From an uncultured Planctomycetales bacterium (GTDB lineage Bacteria > Planctomycetota > Planctomycetia > Isosphaerales > Isosphaeraceae): DNA of 64,000 bases. The notes below the pieces were generated by a model. The model worked only from the letters and a program-made list of their open reading frames with translations. It had not been told where the DNA came from and did no database searches. The stretch covers positions 1 through 64,000 of the forward strand of contig CAIYJE010000044.1 in assembly GCA_903926465.1 (NCBI GenBank), written 5' to 3'. The translations under genes and the position numbers were made by a program. Numbering within the stretch: position 1 is the stretch's first letter; every line of letters starts with the position of its first letter. Shown piece by piece: positions 1 through 7,781 of this stretch.

Positions 1-68
1 ACCGGGACTGGCTCCGAGTCCGCGAGGTGCCTGTCCCAGGTTTTGAAATTGCCTCTTAGATGTTTTTA

Positions 69-123
69 GCTCCATGGGTGATCCAATGGAATTGGATCGC
101 CCATGGAGCCCAAGAGTTTTTTT
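69..123 (+). terminator. Intrinsic terminator of a gene upstream of the window
   Basis: A 19-bp inverted repeat (69-87 with 91-109, one G-T wobble, 3-base loop) is followed after seven bases by seven T residues (117-123). This is the layout of a rho-independent terminator for a plus-strand transcript that enters the window from the left. The gene it serves is outside the window. Confidence 0.65.
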
Positions 124-140
124 AGGGAATCAGCTTACCC

Positions 141-293
141 AGCCCGTTGGGCTGGGCTCTCATGAATCGGGCCTTCAGCCCTCAAGACTTACCGCATACC
201 TAGCAACCCTATTTTCAAGCGTGGTTCAGACTTGTGTAGTACAACAAGGGCTGCGCCCTGGGCTCTCTTGAAACGCCCCTTCAGGGCTTCAGA
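141..293. repeat. Two related palindromic intergenic repeats
   Basis: Two units of about 48 bases, at 141-189 and 246-293, share the core GGGCTCTC-(A/T)-TGAA and the later core CCTTCAG. Each begins with a short self-complementary stretch (AGCCC/GGGCT in the first, AGGGC/GCCCT in the second). They resemble REP-like intergenic palindromes. No transposase of the RAYT type is seen in the window, so the mode of spread is unknown. Confidence 0.5.
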
Positions 294-543
294 CAATCCG
301 TCCCCAAGGTTTTTACGGAATTCGGCTGAACGTTTACTTATTTTCATACTTTACGATCAAGACGATGCAACCCTTGAAACCCAACGCCGTGCTGGCGTTG
401 CCCCGGTGGCCTTGATTGCCACGGGATTGAACGCCAGCGGGCCGATCCAAAAGAAGCGAGTGGCACCAGCGGCCCCACGGTTCCGCAAGCTTTCTGGCAA
501 CTGATCCACGACCAATCTCCCCCGTCCCGACGCCGGCACCCGG

Positions 544-1266
544 TTACACCAGGGCCAGGGCTGGACGGGAATGGCTGACCGCCATTGCCACCCCCGCACG
601 CCGGGCCCGGGAACCGGGCTCCGGCGTGGGGTCGAGCGGTCGCTCTGGATCGCCATCGGGGTCATCGTTGGACCCTGGCTGGTCGGCCCAATCGGGATCT
701 AGCAGCGCCTTGAGCCGCTTCCGCGCCGTGTGCAATCGCCGTTTGATGGTGCCCACCGGAGCGCGGTGCCGCTTGGCCACTTCCACGATCGACAGACCGT
801 GGATGTAGAACGCCACCAGGGTGTCTCGATCTAGCGGGGCCAGCCGCTCCAGCCCCGCCCGCAGCAGATGGACCTGTTCCTGGGCAATCATCTGATCCAG
901 CGGTTCCTGCCGGATGGCAGCCGCGTCATCAAGATAAGCCTGGTCCAGGCTGGCGGGCGGGAGCCGCCGGGTGGCCCGGTTAATCGACATCCGCACGGCC
1001 ATTTGCTTGAGCCAGCCGGCAAACCGGTCGGGCTCACGCAACTGACCAATGCGCCTCATGGCGTGGAGGAACACCTCCTGGGTTAGCTCGGCCGCCTCAC
1101 CAACGTCGCCCAGCCGCTGGCGGCAAAGGGCAAACACCGTGGGCTGAAACTGTTCGACCAGGTCGCCGAATGCCTGACGGTCGCCGCTCTGGGCCCGTTC
1201 CACCAGCCAGGCCGTGCGGTCCCACTTCTGCTCACTCAAGCACGCGTTCAGAGAATCTAATGCCAT
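544..1266 (-). CDS. ECF-type RNA polymerase sigma factor
   Basis: A 240-residue sigma-70 family protein of the extracytoplasmic-function type, which would direct RNA polymerase to a special promoter set. Sigma region 2 is around residues 20-90 (with the core FAGWLKQMAVRMSINRATRR) and region 4 around 135-185, with the helix-turn-helix core SIVEVAKRHRAPVGTIKRRL. After region 4 comes a 50-residue Pro/Asp/Arg-rich tail that most small ECF factors lack; it may be a binding or regulatory extension. I chose the ATG at 1266; a GTG two codons earlier is possible. No anti-sigma gene is next to it. Planctomycetes carry many such genes, and the target promoters cannot be told from the sequence. Confidence 0.9.
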   Translation of the reverse strand: MALDSLNACLSEQKWDRTAWLVERAQSGDRQAFGDLVEQFQPTVFALCRQRLGDVGEAAELTQEVFLHAMRRIGQLREPDRFAGWLKQMAVRMSINRATRRLPPASLDQAYLDDAAAIRQEPLDQMIAQEQVHLLRAGLERLAPLDRDTLVAFYIHGLSIVEVAKRHRAPVGTIKRRLHTARKRLKALLDPDWADQPGSNDDPDGDPERPLDPTPEPGSRARRAGVAMAVSHSRPALALV

Positions 1267-1272
1267 AGTCAC

Positions 1273-2560
1273 AAGAAAAGTCCCATCCTCGGGGATCGTT
1301 CAATATCTGGTTCATGTTTCAGGTTTGAATCTGGGGAGCGAGCCCGTGGCTGGGCCAGTGGCGCCCGTGTGCCTGGGGCTTGCAACCGTGCGTTGGCCGC
1401 CACCCGGATGCGGGCAAGCGGCCTGGCTGCACAGGTGCCAAGCGTCAGCAAACAGAAGCGCGAACTGGCCGGACCAAACCACACACTGGCCCGCAAATCG
1501 GGTGAAGCCGGCACCGGGCCCTGTTTTTGCCAGGAACCAGGCGCGAACAGCACCGATCAACGGCCCGGCTGGGGTCTGCCACGGTCGCTCACGTCGGCCA
1601 AGTTCAGTTGCGAGAGCCGGTTTTCAGGAGCTGAAAACCCAGGCTCTGGCAAATCTTGACGCCAGACGCTGCGTGCCGGCGGCCGGTATGAGCGCGAGCC
1701 TGGGACCGGCGGCCGCGTTTGCAAGACGCACCACCAACCGTTCCAGCCCGCGCCCGATAATTAACAGCGGCGATCGCCACGACCCAGGGGCACAGCCACG
1801 CACAAACTCACGCTCCCCACCACCAAACGTGCGGGCCTGAACAGACCCTGAGCGTTTGGAGGCCGAGGCAGCCGTTGGCCGGAGATCGCCCGCAATTCCG
1901 CAAGGAATGAAGGAGCGATACGGTGGGCAAACCGCAGCGACTGATGGGGAAACGCCGTGCGTGGCGTTCTGAATGAACCGAGGATGGGTATGGCGGACCG
2001 GAGCTGAGGAGCCATGGGCCATGTTGACCAGTGCCGCGCAGGCACCCGACAGCGTGCCGCCATTGCCGAGTTCGAGACTCTTGCGGCTGGCAAACACGGC
2101 GCTGGCGATTTTGCGGTTCAACATGGCTGTTACCCTCACTGATGGTCCGCCACCAAGGACGGAAAGACAAATCATCCTGCTGCATGAGGCTCGACGGAAT
2201 GAAACCCGCCGATCAATGCCCTGCCCGCCTGGAAATCAAGCGGCCAGAGCCAAGGAGAAAGCGTGCACACCACCGGTTCTGGACATCAATCCAGGCCCAA
2301 GGCCACCTTCCCCACCTTGCCGGGCCAACCCACTTCAGTGGAGTTACCCAGCCTGACAGCGCCACAACCGGGAGTGGCCGCAACGCTGTTTGACTCACTA
2401 CCTAGATACAAGGATAACGCCCAAGGTTCGCGCATATTCAAAAAAAAATCCGATTCTCACCACAGAGGCACAAGAGGACGGCCAGAGGAGAATCTCTTCA
2501 TAAGCGGCAAACGGGCGGACCGGGGAGCCTTCTTGGGGTTCTGCTTGACGAGCACGCTGC
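1273..2560. other. Long stretch with no supported gene
   Basis: About 1.3 kb between the sigma factor and the ATPase/TOPRIM cassette. Open frames exist on both strands (for example 1624-2175 minus and 1214-1840 plus), but several compete over the same bases, none has a recognisable domain, and their composition (Arg, Pro, Ser and Cys rich) is that of chance frames in GC-rich DNA. It may be decayed sequence. I see no RNA gene or clear regulatory site in it. Confidence 0.5.
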
Positions 2561-2602
2561 AACGGAAAACGAGAGGACATGAACGGAAAACAAGAGGACA
2601 TG
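2561..2602. repeat. 21-bp tandem direct repeat, two copies
   Basis: The 21 bases at 2561-2581 recur at 2582-2602 with a single G-to-A change. The second copy runs straight into the larger dispersed repeat that begins at 2581. It lies just past the 3' end of the TOPRIM-like gene, at the edge of the cassette. Confidence 0.75.
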
Positions 2603-2663
2603 CATTGCGTCTTTGATTGGGGATCAGAACTTGAATATCTTGCAGCGCCTGTCCTTACTTTCT
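2581..2663. repeat. Flanking direct repeat, copy A
   Basis: This segment is repeated in the same orientation at 5664-5744. By hand alignment, 59 of 73 positions from CAAGA to TTTCT match, with no gaps in that stretch. The copies sit on either side of the antitoxin/toxin/ATPase/TOPRIM cassette. It may be the scar of an insertion, a recombination boundary, or a dispersed intergenic repeat family; no transposase is linked to it. Confidence 0.75.
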
Positions 2664-2700
2664 ATTCAGTATTCAGTATCCAGAACTGCCTGAGGTGTAC

Positions 2701-3456
2701 TCAGGATGTTTCCCCTGGGTGGGGTAGATGGCCGATGAGGGGGGCCAGGTATTTTCTGACCTCTTCCAGATAGACTGCCAGGCCATTCTCCTGGCCCCGT
2801 CGTTTCAGGGTCTCCAGGGAAGTCTCAAGCCAGCAGACCGCTTCCCGTTGGGCATCGCCACCGGTCAAGGCCCGTAAGACACGCTTGGGACTCCGAGTTG
2901 CCTGGTCATCTTTGCTCGCCGTCAGTTGCTGGCTGTTCTCATGGGGCTGGAAACCGAGCTTCTGTCGTTCTGCATCAAGCCTGGCTTGCTCAGCGCGATC
3001 TTGCGGCTCGAAACCGGCCAGCACCCAGGCTTCACGCTCGATCACGGCCAACCCTATGACAACCGGCGGGTTACCGTGATGCTGGGCGCAGGCTTGCTCT
3101 AGCCCAAGCCGTCGCTCCGGTTGGTCATCCTGATCGCGGACCAGAACGATTCCGTTGAGATCCTCCATCGTCTTTTCCAGGTACAGCAGCGCGCGACGCG
3201 CGGCCTTCGCATCTGAAAATGCGGTTTGATCTTCGAGATGACCCGCCACGGAAATGCCAGCATCGCGTGCCAGTTGCTTGATCCGGCTCCAGGTGAGTGG
3301 CTGGCCATCAGCCGCATGACTGACCCAGGCACGAACATGTTCGACATGGCTTTCTTCCAGCCATTCGACCGATTCCTGCAGCACCCGATCCGCGAGGTCG
3401 GTCGCGATCTGGAAATCCGCATCGGCTTCATAAACTACGGCGAAAAGCTGGCTCAT
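2701..3456 (-). CDS. TOPRIM-like (OLD/DUF4276-type) partner of the ATPase
   Basis: A 251-residue protein, counting from the ATG at 3456 that overlaps the ATPase stop codon (ATGA); a longer frame to 3537 exists but the overlap favours the short start. Near the N-terminus is VVYEADADFQIATDLADRVL, a beta strand, acidic residue and helix as in TOPRIM folds. Around residue 105 is IVLVRDQDD, the usual position of the acidic metal-binding pair, then an IEREAWVLAGF segment like the IEAWLLAD motif of DUF4276/RloB-like proteins. TOPRIM proteins paired with ABC-type ATPases (OLD, PARIS-like and related systems) are nuclease effectors in phage defence. The family call rests on motif likeness only, and activity is inferred. 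Confidence 0.65.
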   Translation of the reverse strand: MSQLFAVVYEADADFQIATDLADRVLQESVEWLEESHVEHVRAWVSHAADGQPLTWSRIKQLARDAGISVAGHLEDQTAFSDAKAARRALLYLEKTMEDLNGIVLVRDQDDQPERRLGLEQACAQHHGNPPVVIGLAVIEREAWVLAGFEPQDRAEQARLDAERQKLGFQPHENSQQLTASKDDQATRSPKRVLRALTGGDAQREAVCWLETSLETLKRRGQENGLAVYLEEVRKYLAPLIGHLPHPGETS

Positions 3457-4547
3457 TTGCTGGCCACCTCTGGCTCGACGAGCCACCTGTCCCCGAATGC
3501 ACTCCACATCTCGCCTGGATAGAATTCCTCTTTCCACTTTTCGTACTTGGGATGGTCTTTGAGCTCACCACAGTGCGAATGGCCTTGATCATCCAGGGCC
3601 ATGAGGCGGATCTGCTTATGTTCCAGATAATTGAGCAAATGCGATGAATGTGTTGTCGCAATCACCTGAAGGTCTGGGAACTTCTCCAGGATCTGATTGA
3701 TCACCCCCACCATCCGTTTCTGTGCTAGCGGGTGGAGCGCCCGCTCCAAGTCGTCGATCAAGATGACCTTCGGGGGTTGCTGGCCCAGCAGCGCCGTGAG
3801 CATTCCCAGCAGTAAGAGCGTACCTTCACTCACCGCATGGGCAGGTATCCCCTGGGCGTGCTCAAAATCAAATACCAGAGCATATCCCTGATAGGGCCGC
3901 TCAAAATGACGGGTAATCCCTTCCTCTCCGAACCGAACGACTTCACTTTCCTGCTTCAAGACCCGCTCACGCTGGAGCCGGATATCGCGGACCGTGGGTA
4001 ACAGTTCACGAAGTTTCGCTTTGATATCCGCGAAGACTTCCGGGCGTGAGAGCGCCGCGTCTGCCAGAACCGATGCCAGGCCTTCGCCGGTTTCCGCCAT
4101 TGTGGGAATGTTGTCGGCCGAATAAGAGGCCTTGGCTAGCAGGCGGGGATCAAGGCGAAGAAACGAGATGGGAGAGAGTTCTCGGGCGAAATGCACACGC
4201 ATGTCGACGGGATCATGCCGCAACCGCCAGTGGATCTGGTCCTGGCCGTTCGGTTGCCGGGGAACGGCTTCGGAGGGACACGCGAAAAGGCTGAGCCAAC
4301 GCCCTCCGACCTCCAGGGCGATCTCAAGCTCTCCGTCGCCTTCCCGGGTGTAGAGCGTCTCCGGGTCTCGCTCATTCCGGAACACGCCCGAAGGTTCCAA
4401 GGTCAGGGCTTCGGCAAAGCACTCGATGGCTGCCAGCAGACTGCTTTTGCCCGAACCATTGGCACCCACGAACACGGTGAACCGCTCGAACGCCACGTCC
4501 ACGCTGGCCAGCGATTTGAAATTGCGAACCTTGATCACGTGAATCAT
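3453..4547 (-). CDS. ABC-type AAA ATPase (AAA_21, OLD/RecF-like)
   Basis: A 364-residue SMC/RecF-like ATPase with the full motif set. The start IKVRNFKSLASVDVAF is typical of RecF/OLD proteins; Walker A is GANGSGKSS (residues 28-36); an ABC signature-like VSEGTLLLLG, Walker B KVILIDDLERALHP and a switch histidine in ATTHSSHLL follow. Families of this kind form dimers that sense DNA or phage products and gate a partner nuclease. The partner is the downstream TOPRIM-like gene, overlapping by four bases (ATGA), which suggests translational coupling. The upstream toxin gene stops 75 bases before this start and has the same direction, so one transcript may cover all four genes. The partner nuclease rules out a stand-alone recombination ATPase as the simplest reading. 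Confidence 0.85.
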   Translation of the reverse strand: MIHVIKVRNFKSLASVDVAFERFTVFVGANGSGKSSLLAAIECFAEALTLEPSGVFRNERDPETLYTREGDGELEIALEVGGRWLSLFACPSEAVPRQPNGQDQIHWRLRHDPVDMRVHFARELSPISFLRLDPRLLAKASYSADNIPTMAETGEGLASVLADAALSRPEVFADIKAKLRELLPTVRDIRLQRERVLKQESEVVRFGEEGITRHFERPYQGYALVFDFEHAQGIPAHAVSEGTLLLLGMLTALLGQQPPKVILIDDLERALHPLAQKRMVGVINQILEKFPDLQVIATTHSSHLLNYLEHKQIRLMALDDQGHSHCGELKDHPKYEKWKEEFYPGEMWSAFGDRWLVEPEVASK

Positions 4548-4622
4548 CGCCTGGTGTCCTTTTGCTTTGTGAGGTGGCGTACCAGAGCCGTGCGGATTTG
4601 GTTCAGGTCGCAGATCGAGGGC

Positions 4623-5015
4623 TTACCACAGCAAGGGAATGGAGTACGAGGCAAACTTGCGGTCGGCACTCACCAGAGTCATCGTTTCAACTTCGGCTTG
4701 AGCAATCAGCAATCTGTCAAACGGATCAGCATGATGGTGCGGCAATCCACCAACGTGCAAGGCATGTTGCAAGTCAATCGGTAACACCTGAATCTGATAC
4801 GCTGCCGTCCATTTGGCAACGTATTGATCCAGTTGTTCGTTGAGCTTGAGTTGTGGATTGGATCGGCTGGTTTTGATCGACAATTCCCAGACCGAAGCCA
4901 CACTCAGAAAAACAGCATTTGCAGGATCACCCAGCGCCATTTGCGCCGGGGTGCTGAGATTGGGATTTCCGTCAACTAGCCACAGAAACACATGTGTGTC
5001 GAGGAGAAGTTTCAT
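4623..5015 (-). CDS. PIN-domain toxin, VapC-like
   Basis: A 130-residue PIN-domain ribonuclease of a type II toxin-antitoxin pair. It starts LLLDTHVFLWLVDG, with the first catalytic Asp at residue 6. The acidic residue after the central helix is in VASVWELSIK, and a later conserved stretch is HHHADPFDRLLIAQA, with the third Asp. Length and motifs are those of a complete family member with the active site intact. The start overlaps the antitoxin stop (ATGA). PIN toxins of this group usually cut tRNA or rRNA; the target here is unknown. Confidence 0.9.
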   Translation of the reverse strand: MKLLLDTHVFLWLVDGNPNLSTPAQMALGDPANAVFLSVASVWELSIKTSRSNPQLKLNEQLDQYVAKWTAAYQIQVLPIDLQHALHVGGLPHHHADPFDRLLIAQAEVETMTLVSADRKFASYSIPLLW

Positions 5016-5248
5016 TCCATGTACTCCCTCATCTCCTCAAGGGGTTCGTCGAAGTCTGGAGCCATGTAAAGAATGCTACCTTTTCCAAGACCAGGGGGCG
5101 GACGACGAACATGCGGTTCAGATTCACTACGCAGTCGTGCAATCGTTCTGTGTTGCTCCGTGATGATGATTTCATCTCCGGGGGCTAGTTCGTGCACCAG
5201 CTCTTTGAGCCGGGCCTGAGCCTCTTCAATCGTCACGGTGATCGACAT
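5012..5248 (-). CDS. Phd/YefM-type antitoxin
   Basis: A 78-residue antitoxin placed directly before the PIN toxin and overlapping it by four bases. The N-terminal half (ITVTIEEAQARLKELVHEL, then GDEIIITEQHRTIARL) is the Phd/YefM DNA-binding fold, which normally represses its own operon; the C-terminal EPLEEMREYME tail would bind and block the toxin. A strong ribosome site AAGGAG lies six bases before the ATG. As the first gene of the minus-strand cassette, its promoter should lie just upstream of 5248. Confidence 0.88.
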   Translation of the reverse strand: MSITVTIEEAQARLKELVHELAPGDEIIITEQHRTIARLRSESEPHVRRPPPGLGKGSILYMAPDFDEPLEEMREYME

Positions 5249-5663
5249 GGCATTCTCCTTGTGTGGAAACCACGGAATCCGCGAAGAACCAACCCTGGAT
5301 GTCTTCCGCCTCCATGTGGTAGTCGCTCATGGCGTGTTCGCTTCTGGCCGCTGGGTCCGTGCATCCATTTTAACGGCATTGGCCAGGTGAATGTCATGGA
5401 CCCGGTTGCCGGTGAAGTTTTTGCCGCTGTAGAACCAGGGGAAGGCTTGATGGCGGCGGTTTGGCTCCCGGCACGGTTCTTGGTGCACTTGCTGTTCGGG
5501 GGCTTGCGCAAGATGCCGGCAATTTTGAACGGCCAGAGTTCATCCGTACGCCATCGTTGAGGTCTGGGTGCCAGCCGATCGCCTGCTCATGCCGTTGCTT
5601 CTAGCGCGCAAAGATACCGTACGGCGGCTTGCAGGCCACAATTCGTTTCAGCTTCTCTTGCAG

Positions 5664-5744
5664 GGACGAAACAAGAAGATATGCATTACGGCTTGGATTG
5701 GGGATCACAACTTGGGGATCTTGCGTTGCCTCTCTTTACTTTCT
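5664..5744. repeat. Flanking direct repeat, copy B
   Basis: Second copy of the repeat at 2581-2663, in the same orientation, about 81% identical over the gap-free 73-base part. It lies upstream of the antitoxin, so copies A and B enclose the four-gene cassette. After TTTCT at 5744 the two copies diverge. Confidence 0.75.
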
Positions 5745-5967
5745 CATTTCCGCCAGAACAGAGCAGAATAGCACGGATTACAAATAGCCCAAACTGCCCA
5801 GACCTATGGAGCAATTCGGGATGTTCCCATTTCCCTCTGTTGGTCCACCTTTTCAGGGCTCACGACTATCATTTCTAAGACTTGTAACTGCATTGGGCTG
5901 AACGGTTACGAGGTTCGTTAACCGCAAGCCAGATAAACCATTACACGATAATGACTTACGCTTTTAC

Positions 5968-6123
5968 ATGAACACAAACACAGGCACTATAACACCTGAG
6001 GCAGAACGTGCCATGGACCAACAGTTTCAAAATGGGTGTAAGGCGAACGCAAACGAAATTGGACGGCTTTACGCAGTGCGATTCCACAAATCCACCGTGG
6101 TTGGCCTGGGCTCCTCAAACTGA
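5968..6123 (+). CDS. Possible small protein of 51 residues
   Basis: An ATG-to-TGA frame of 51 codons in the BREX leader region, starting MNTNTGTITPEAERAMD and ending VVGLGSSN. There is no clear ribosome site and no family is recognised. It points toward brxA and ends 260 bases before it, so it might be a leader or regulator peptide, or simply chance. Confidence 0.2.
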   Translation: MNTNTGTITPEAERAMDQQFQNGCKANANEIGRLYAVRFHKSTVVGLGSSN

Positions 6124-6161
6124 ATCAAAAGCTCTACCCGCCTACCTCTGACCCTTTGCAT

Positions 6162-6194
6162 GCACTCAGATGGTGAATTTCACCACCTGAGTGC
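6162..6194. promoter_or_regulatory. 33-bp palindrome upstream of brxA, operator-like
   Basis: The 16 bases at 6162-6177 are the reverse complement of 6179-6194 with one mismatch and a single central T. The site is 190 bases before the brxA start. Its size and symmetry fit a dimeric repressor site or a hairpin in the leader RNA. BREX operons are often controlled by a BrxR (WYL) repressor, but no such gene is in the window, so the binding protein is unknown. Confidence 0.6.
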
Positions 6195-6383
6195 AAGCAT
6201 GAGCACAGCGAACGGTTGGAGATTCGCCCAGAGCCCATCACAAAGATTGCGCAAGGCGTACAATTGGTACGTATTCGCGATTTACTCGCTTTGGCTTCTT
6301 GGCATCCTTCGCCAGCCCTGGTAAGTTAGGTAATGTTTGTCTATGTTTTTAAGAGCGTACAAAGCGAAGTCGAGAATTAAGAA

Positions 6384-7184
6384 GTGGAAAAGGTGTCAGA
6401 GCGGCAATGGTCAACCGCACTGTATACGTCGAAGATTATCAAGGCTGGTGCCCTGATCGGGGACACCAAGACCCTTCTTTCCCATTGGGATGTACACTCG
6501 ACGGTTGCTGAGAACATCGATCGGATTCGGCGTGACAATCTGTTTGGCAAGGCTTCGCGTTCCCGTGTTGAAGATATCCTGGCGATCTTTCGCCAGCGAT
6601 ACCTGGTGGAAGACGCTGTCCTCAAGGCGCTGGTTATACTGGTGCAAGGGCGGTTTTCGCCCGCAGCCACCACACAAATTCTCTACTTCCACGCGGCGCG
6701 GGCAGACAGGTTGCTGCACGATGCCGTGACTGAGCTTCTTGTTCCGCTGCATACACGGGGCCTGGTCGATCTTAATGTTCAAGAGTTTCAGCGATCGTTG
6801 ACAACCTGGGTTGCCGAAGGTAAGACGACGGGCCACTGGTCTGCCAATACGATTACAAGAGTGGCAAGAGGATCGCTTGCGGCTTTACGAGATTTTGGGG
6901 TGCTCCAGGGGGTTATCAAAAAAAAAATCTCCCCTGCTTTTCTACCCATCGAGGCCTTTGCCTACATCGCCTTCTACTTAAAGCAGTACCAACCATCGGG
7001 TGCGAGGTTGCTTGAACTGCCAGACTGGAAACTGTTCTTTTTGTCGAGGGAAGGTGTGGAACGCTGCCTGTTTGAAGCGCACCAGCTCGGTTTGCTTGAA
7101 TATCACGCCGCTGGAAGTGTGGCGCGGTTAACCTTCCCCGCCCATTCTCTTGAGGAGTATGCCAGTGTTCTCGCTCAAAGATAG
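6384..7184 (+). CDS. brxA: BREX protein BrxA (DUF1819)
   Basis: First gene of the BREX operon; a 266-residue DUF1819 protein. Family marks are SERQWSTALYTSKIIKAGAL at the start, then VEDILAIFRQRYLVEDAVLKALV, and the later HDAVTELLVPLHTRGLVDL. BrxA is a small helical protein with a winged-helix-like fold reported to bind DNA and required for defence in some BREX systems; its exact role is unsettled. The start is the GTG at 6384 (a GTG at 6393 is the alternative); there is no ATG nearby and the ribosome site is weak. The gene overlaps brxB by 26 bases, so the two are translated together. Confidence 0.9.
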   Translation: MEKVSERQWSTALYTSKIIKAGALIGDTKTLLSHWDVHSTVAENIDRIRRDNLFGKASRSRVEDILAIFRQRYLVEDAVLKALVILVQGRFSPAATTQILYFHAARADRLLHDAVTELLVPLHTRGLVDLNVQEFQRSLTTWVAEGKTTGHWSANTITRVARGSLAALRDFGVLQGVIKKKISPAFLPIEAFAYIAFYLKQYQPSGARLLELPDWKLFFLSREGVERCLFEAHQLGLLEYHAAGSVARLTFPAHSLEEYASVLAQR

Positions 7185-7764
7185 CATCGCTCCTTTGGAA
7201 AGCGACTTGAAGGCTGTCCCATCCAGGATCAGTGTGTACCATGACCTGCCGTTTGCCATCATGCGGTATAACCCTGCCGATGAATGGGAACTACGTCGCG
7301 AACTCAAGCTGCTCGCAACACGTCTGGAATCGGCCGGAATCACCGTCCATCAGGTTCCGATGTCCGAGTTGCTCTGGTCAGCGCTCGAGAAGGTCACAGA
7401 GAAAGACGACGACGAAGGGTTCGAAGCCGTCGTTGCCCTGGAACGCGATCGTGGTTTTGTAGAAGCCCAGCATCAACTCACCACATATCTATCAAGCAAT
7501 GTCTGGGTCCCGCTCTGGGACCTGCTGGCCGAGCGGCTCGCAGCGATCAAGCCAGATAACGCCGTCGTGTTTCTGACCCGTGTGGCCGCGATGTCGCCCG
7601 GAATCTTTCACATGTCGATGCTGCTCGACAAGATGCACGGCCGAACCAGAGTGCCAACGGTCCTGTTCTACCCAGGCTCAATCGAGGGTACCACCGGCTT
7701 GCGGTTCATGGAACTCAAAGACAGAGACGCGCTCGGCAATTACCGGGTCAAAATCTACGGCTAA
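7159..7764 (+). CDS. brxB: BREX protein BrxB (DUF1788)
   Basis: A 201-residue DUF1788 protein, the second core gene of type 1 BREX. I start it at the ATG at 7159, which has TTGAGGAGT just before it; the frame could begin nine bases earlier with TTG. Recognisable family stretches are RISVYHDLPFAIMRYNPADE near the start and PTVLFYPGSIEGTTGLRFM near the end. It has no known catalytic motif. In other systems BrxB is needed for defence and is thought to hold the PglZ/PglX assembly together; that is from the literature, not from this sequence. brxC follows after 17 bases. Confidence 0.9.
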   Translation: MPVFSLKDSIAPLESDLKAVPSRISVYHDLPFAIMRYNPADEWELRRELKLLATRLESAGITVHQVPMSELLWSALEKVTEKDDDEGFEAVVALERDRGFVEAQHQLTTYLSSNVWVPLWDLLAERLAAIKPDNAVVFLTRVAAMSPGIFHMSMLLDKMHGRTRVPTVLFYPGSIEGTTGLRFMELKDRDALGNYRVKIYG

Positions 7765-7781
7765 CTCCAGGGACACTTCGT

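Larger units (their letters stand above)
5249..6383. other. Intergenic region before the BREX operon
   Basis: A stretch of 1.1 kb between the divergently transcribed antitoxin and brxA. On the minus strand from about 5540 to 5322 all frames are broken, but parts read protein-like (for example AFPWFYSGKNFTGNRVHDIH in one frame and WRTDELWPFKIAGILRK in another), so this may be a decayed coding fragment; I cannot name it. The part from 5880 to 6380 is AT-richer and should hold the BREX promoter. It also contains repeat copy B (5664-5744), a 51-codon frame and a palindrome, listed separately. Confidence 0.45.

Noticed and set aside
1624-2175. Minus-strand open frame of 183 codons
   Set aside because: Competing frames of similar size overlap it on the same strand, no domain is seen, and it holds no sensible start signal.
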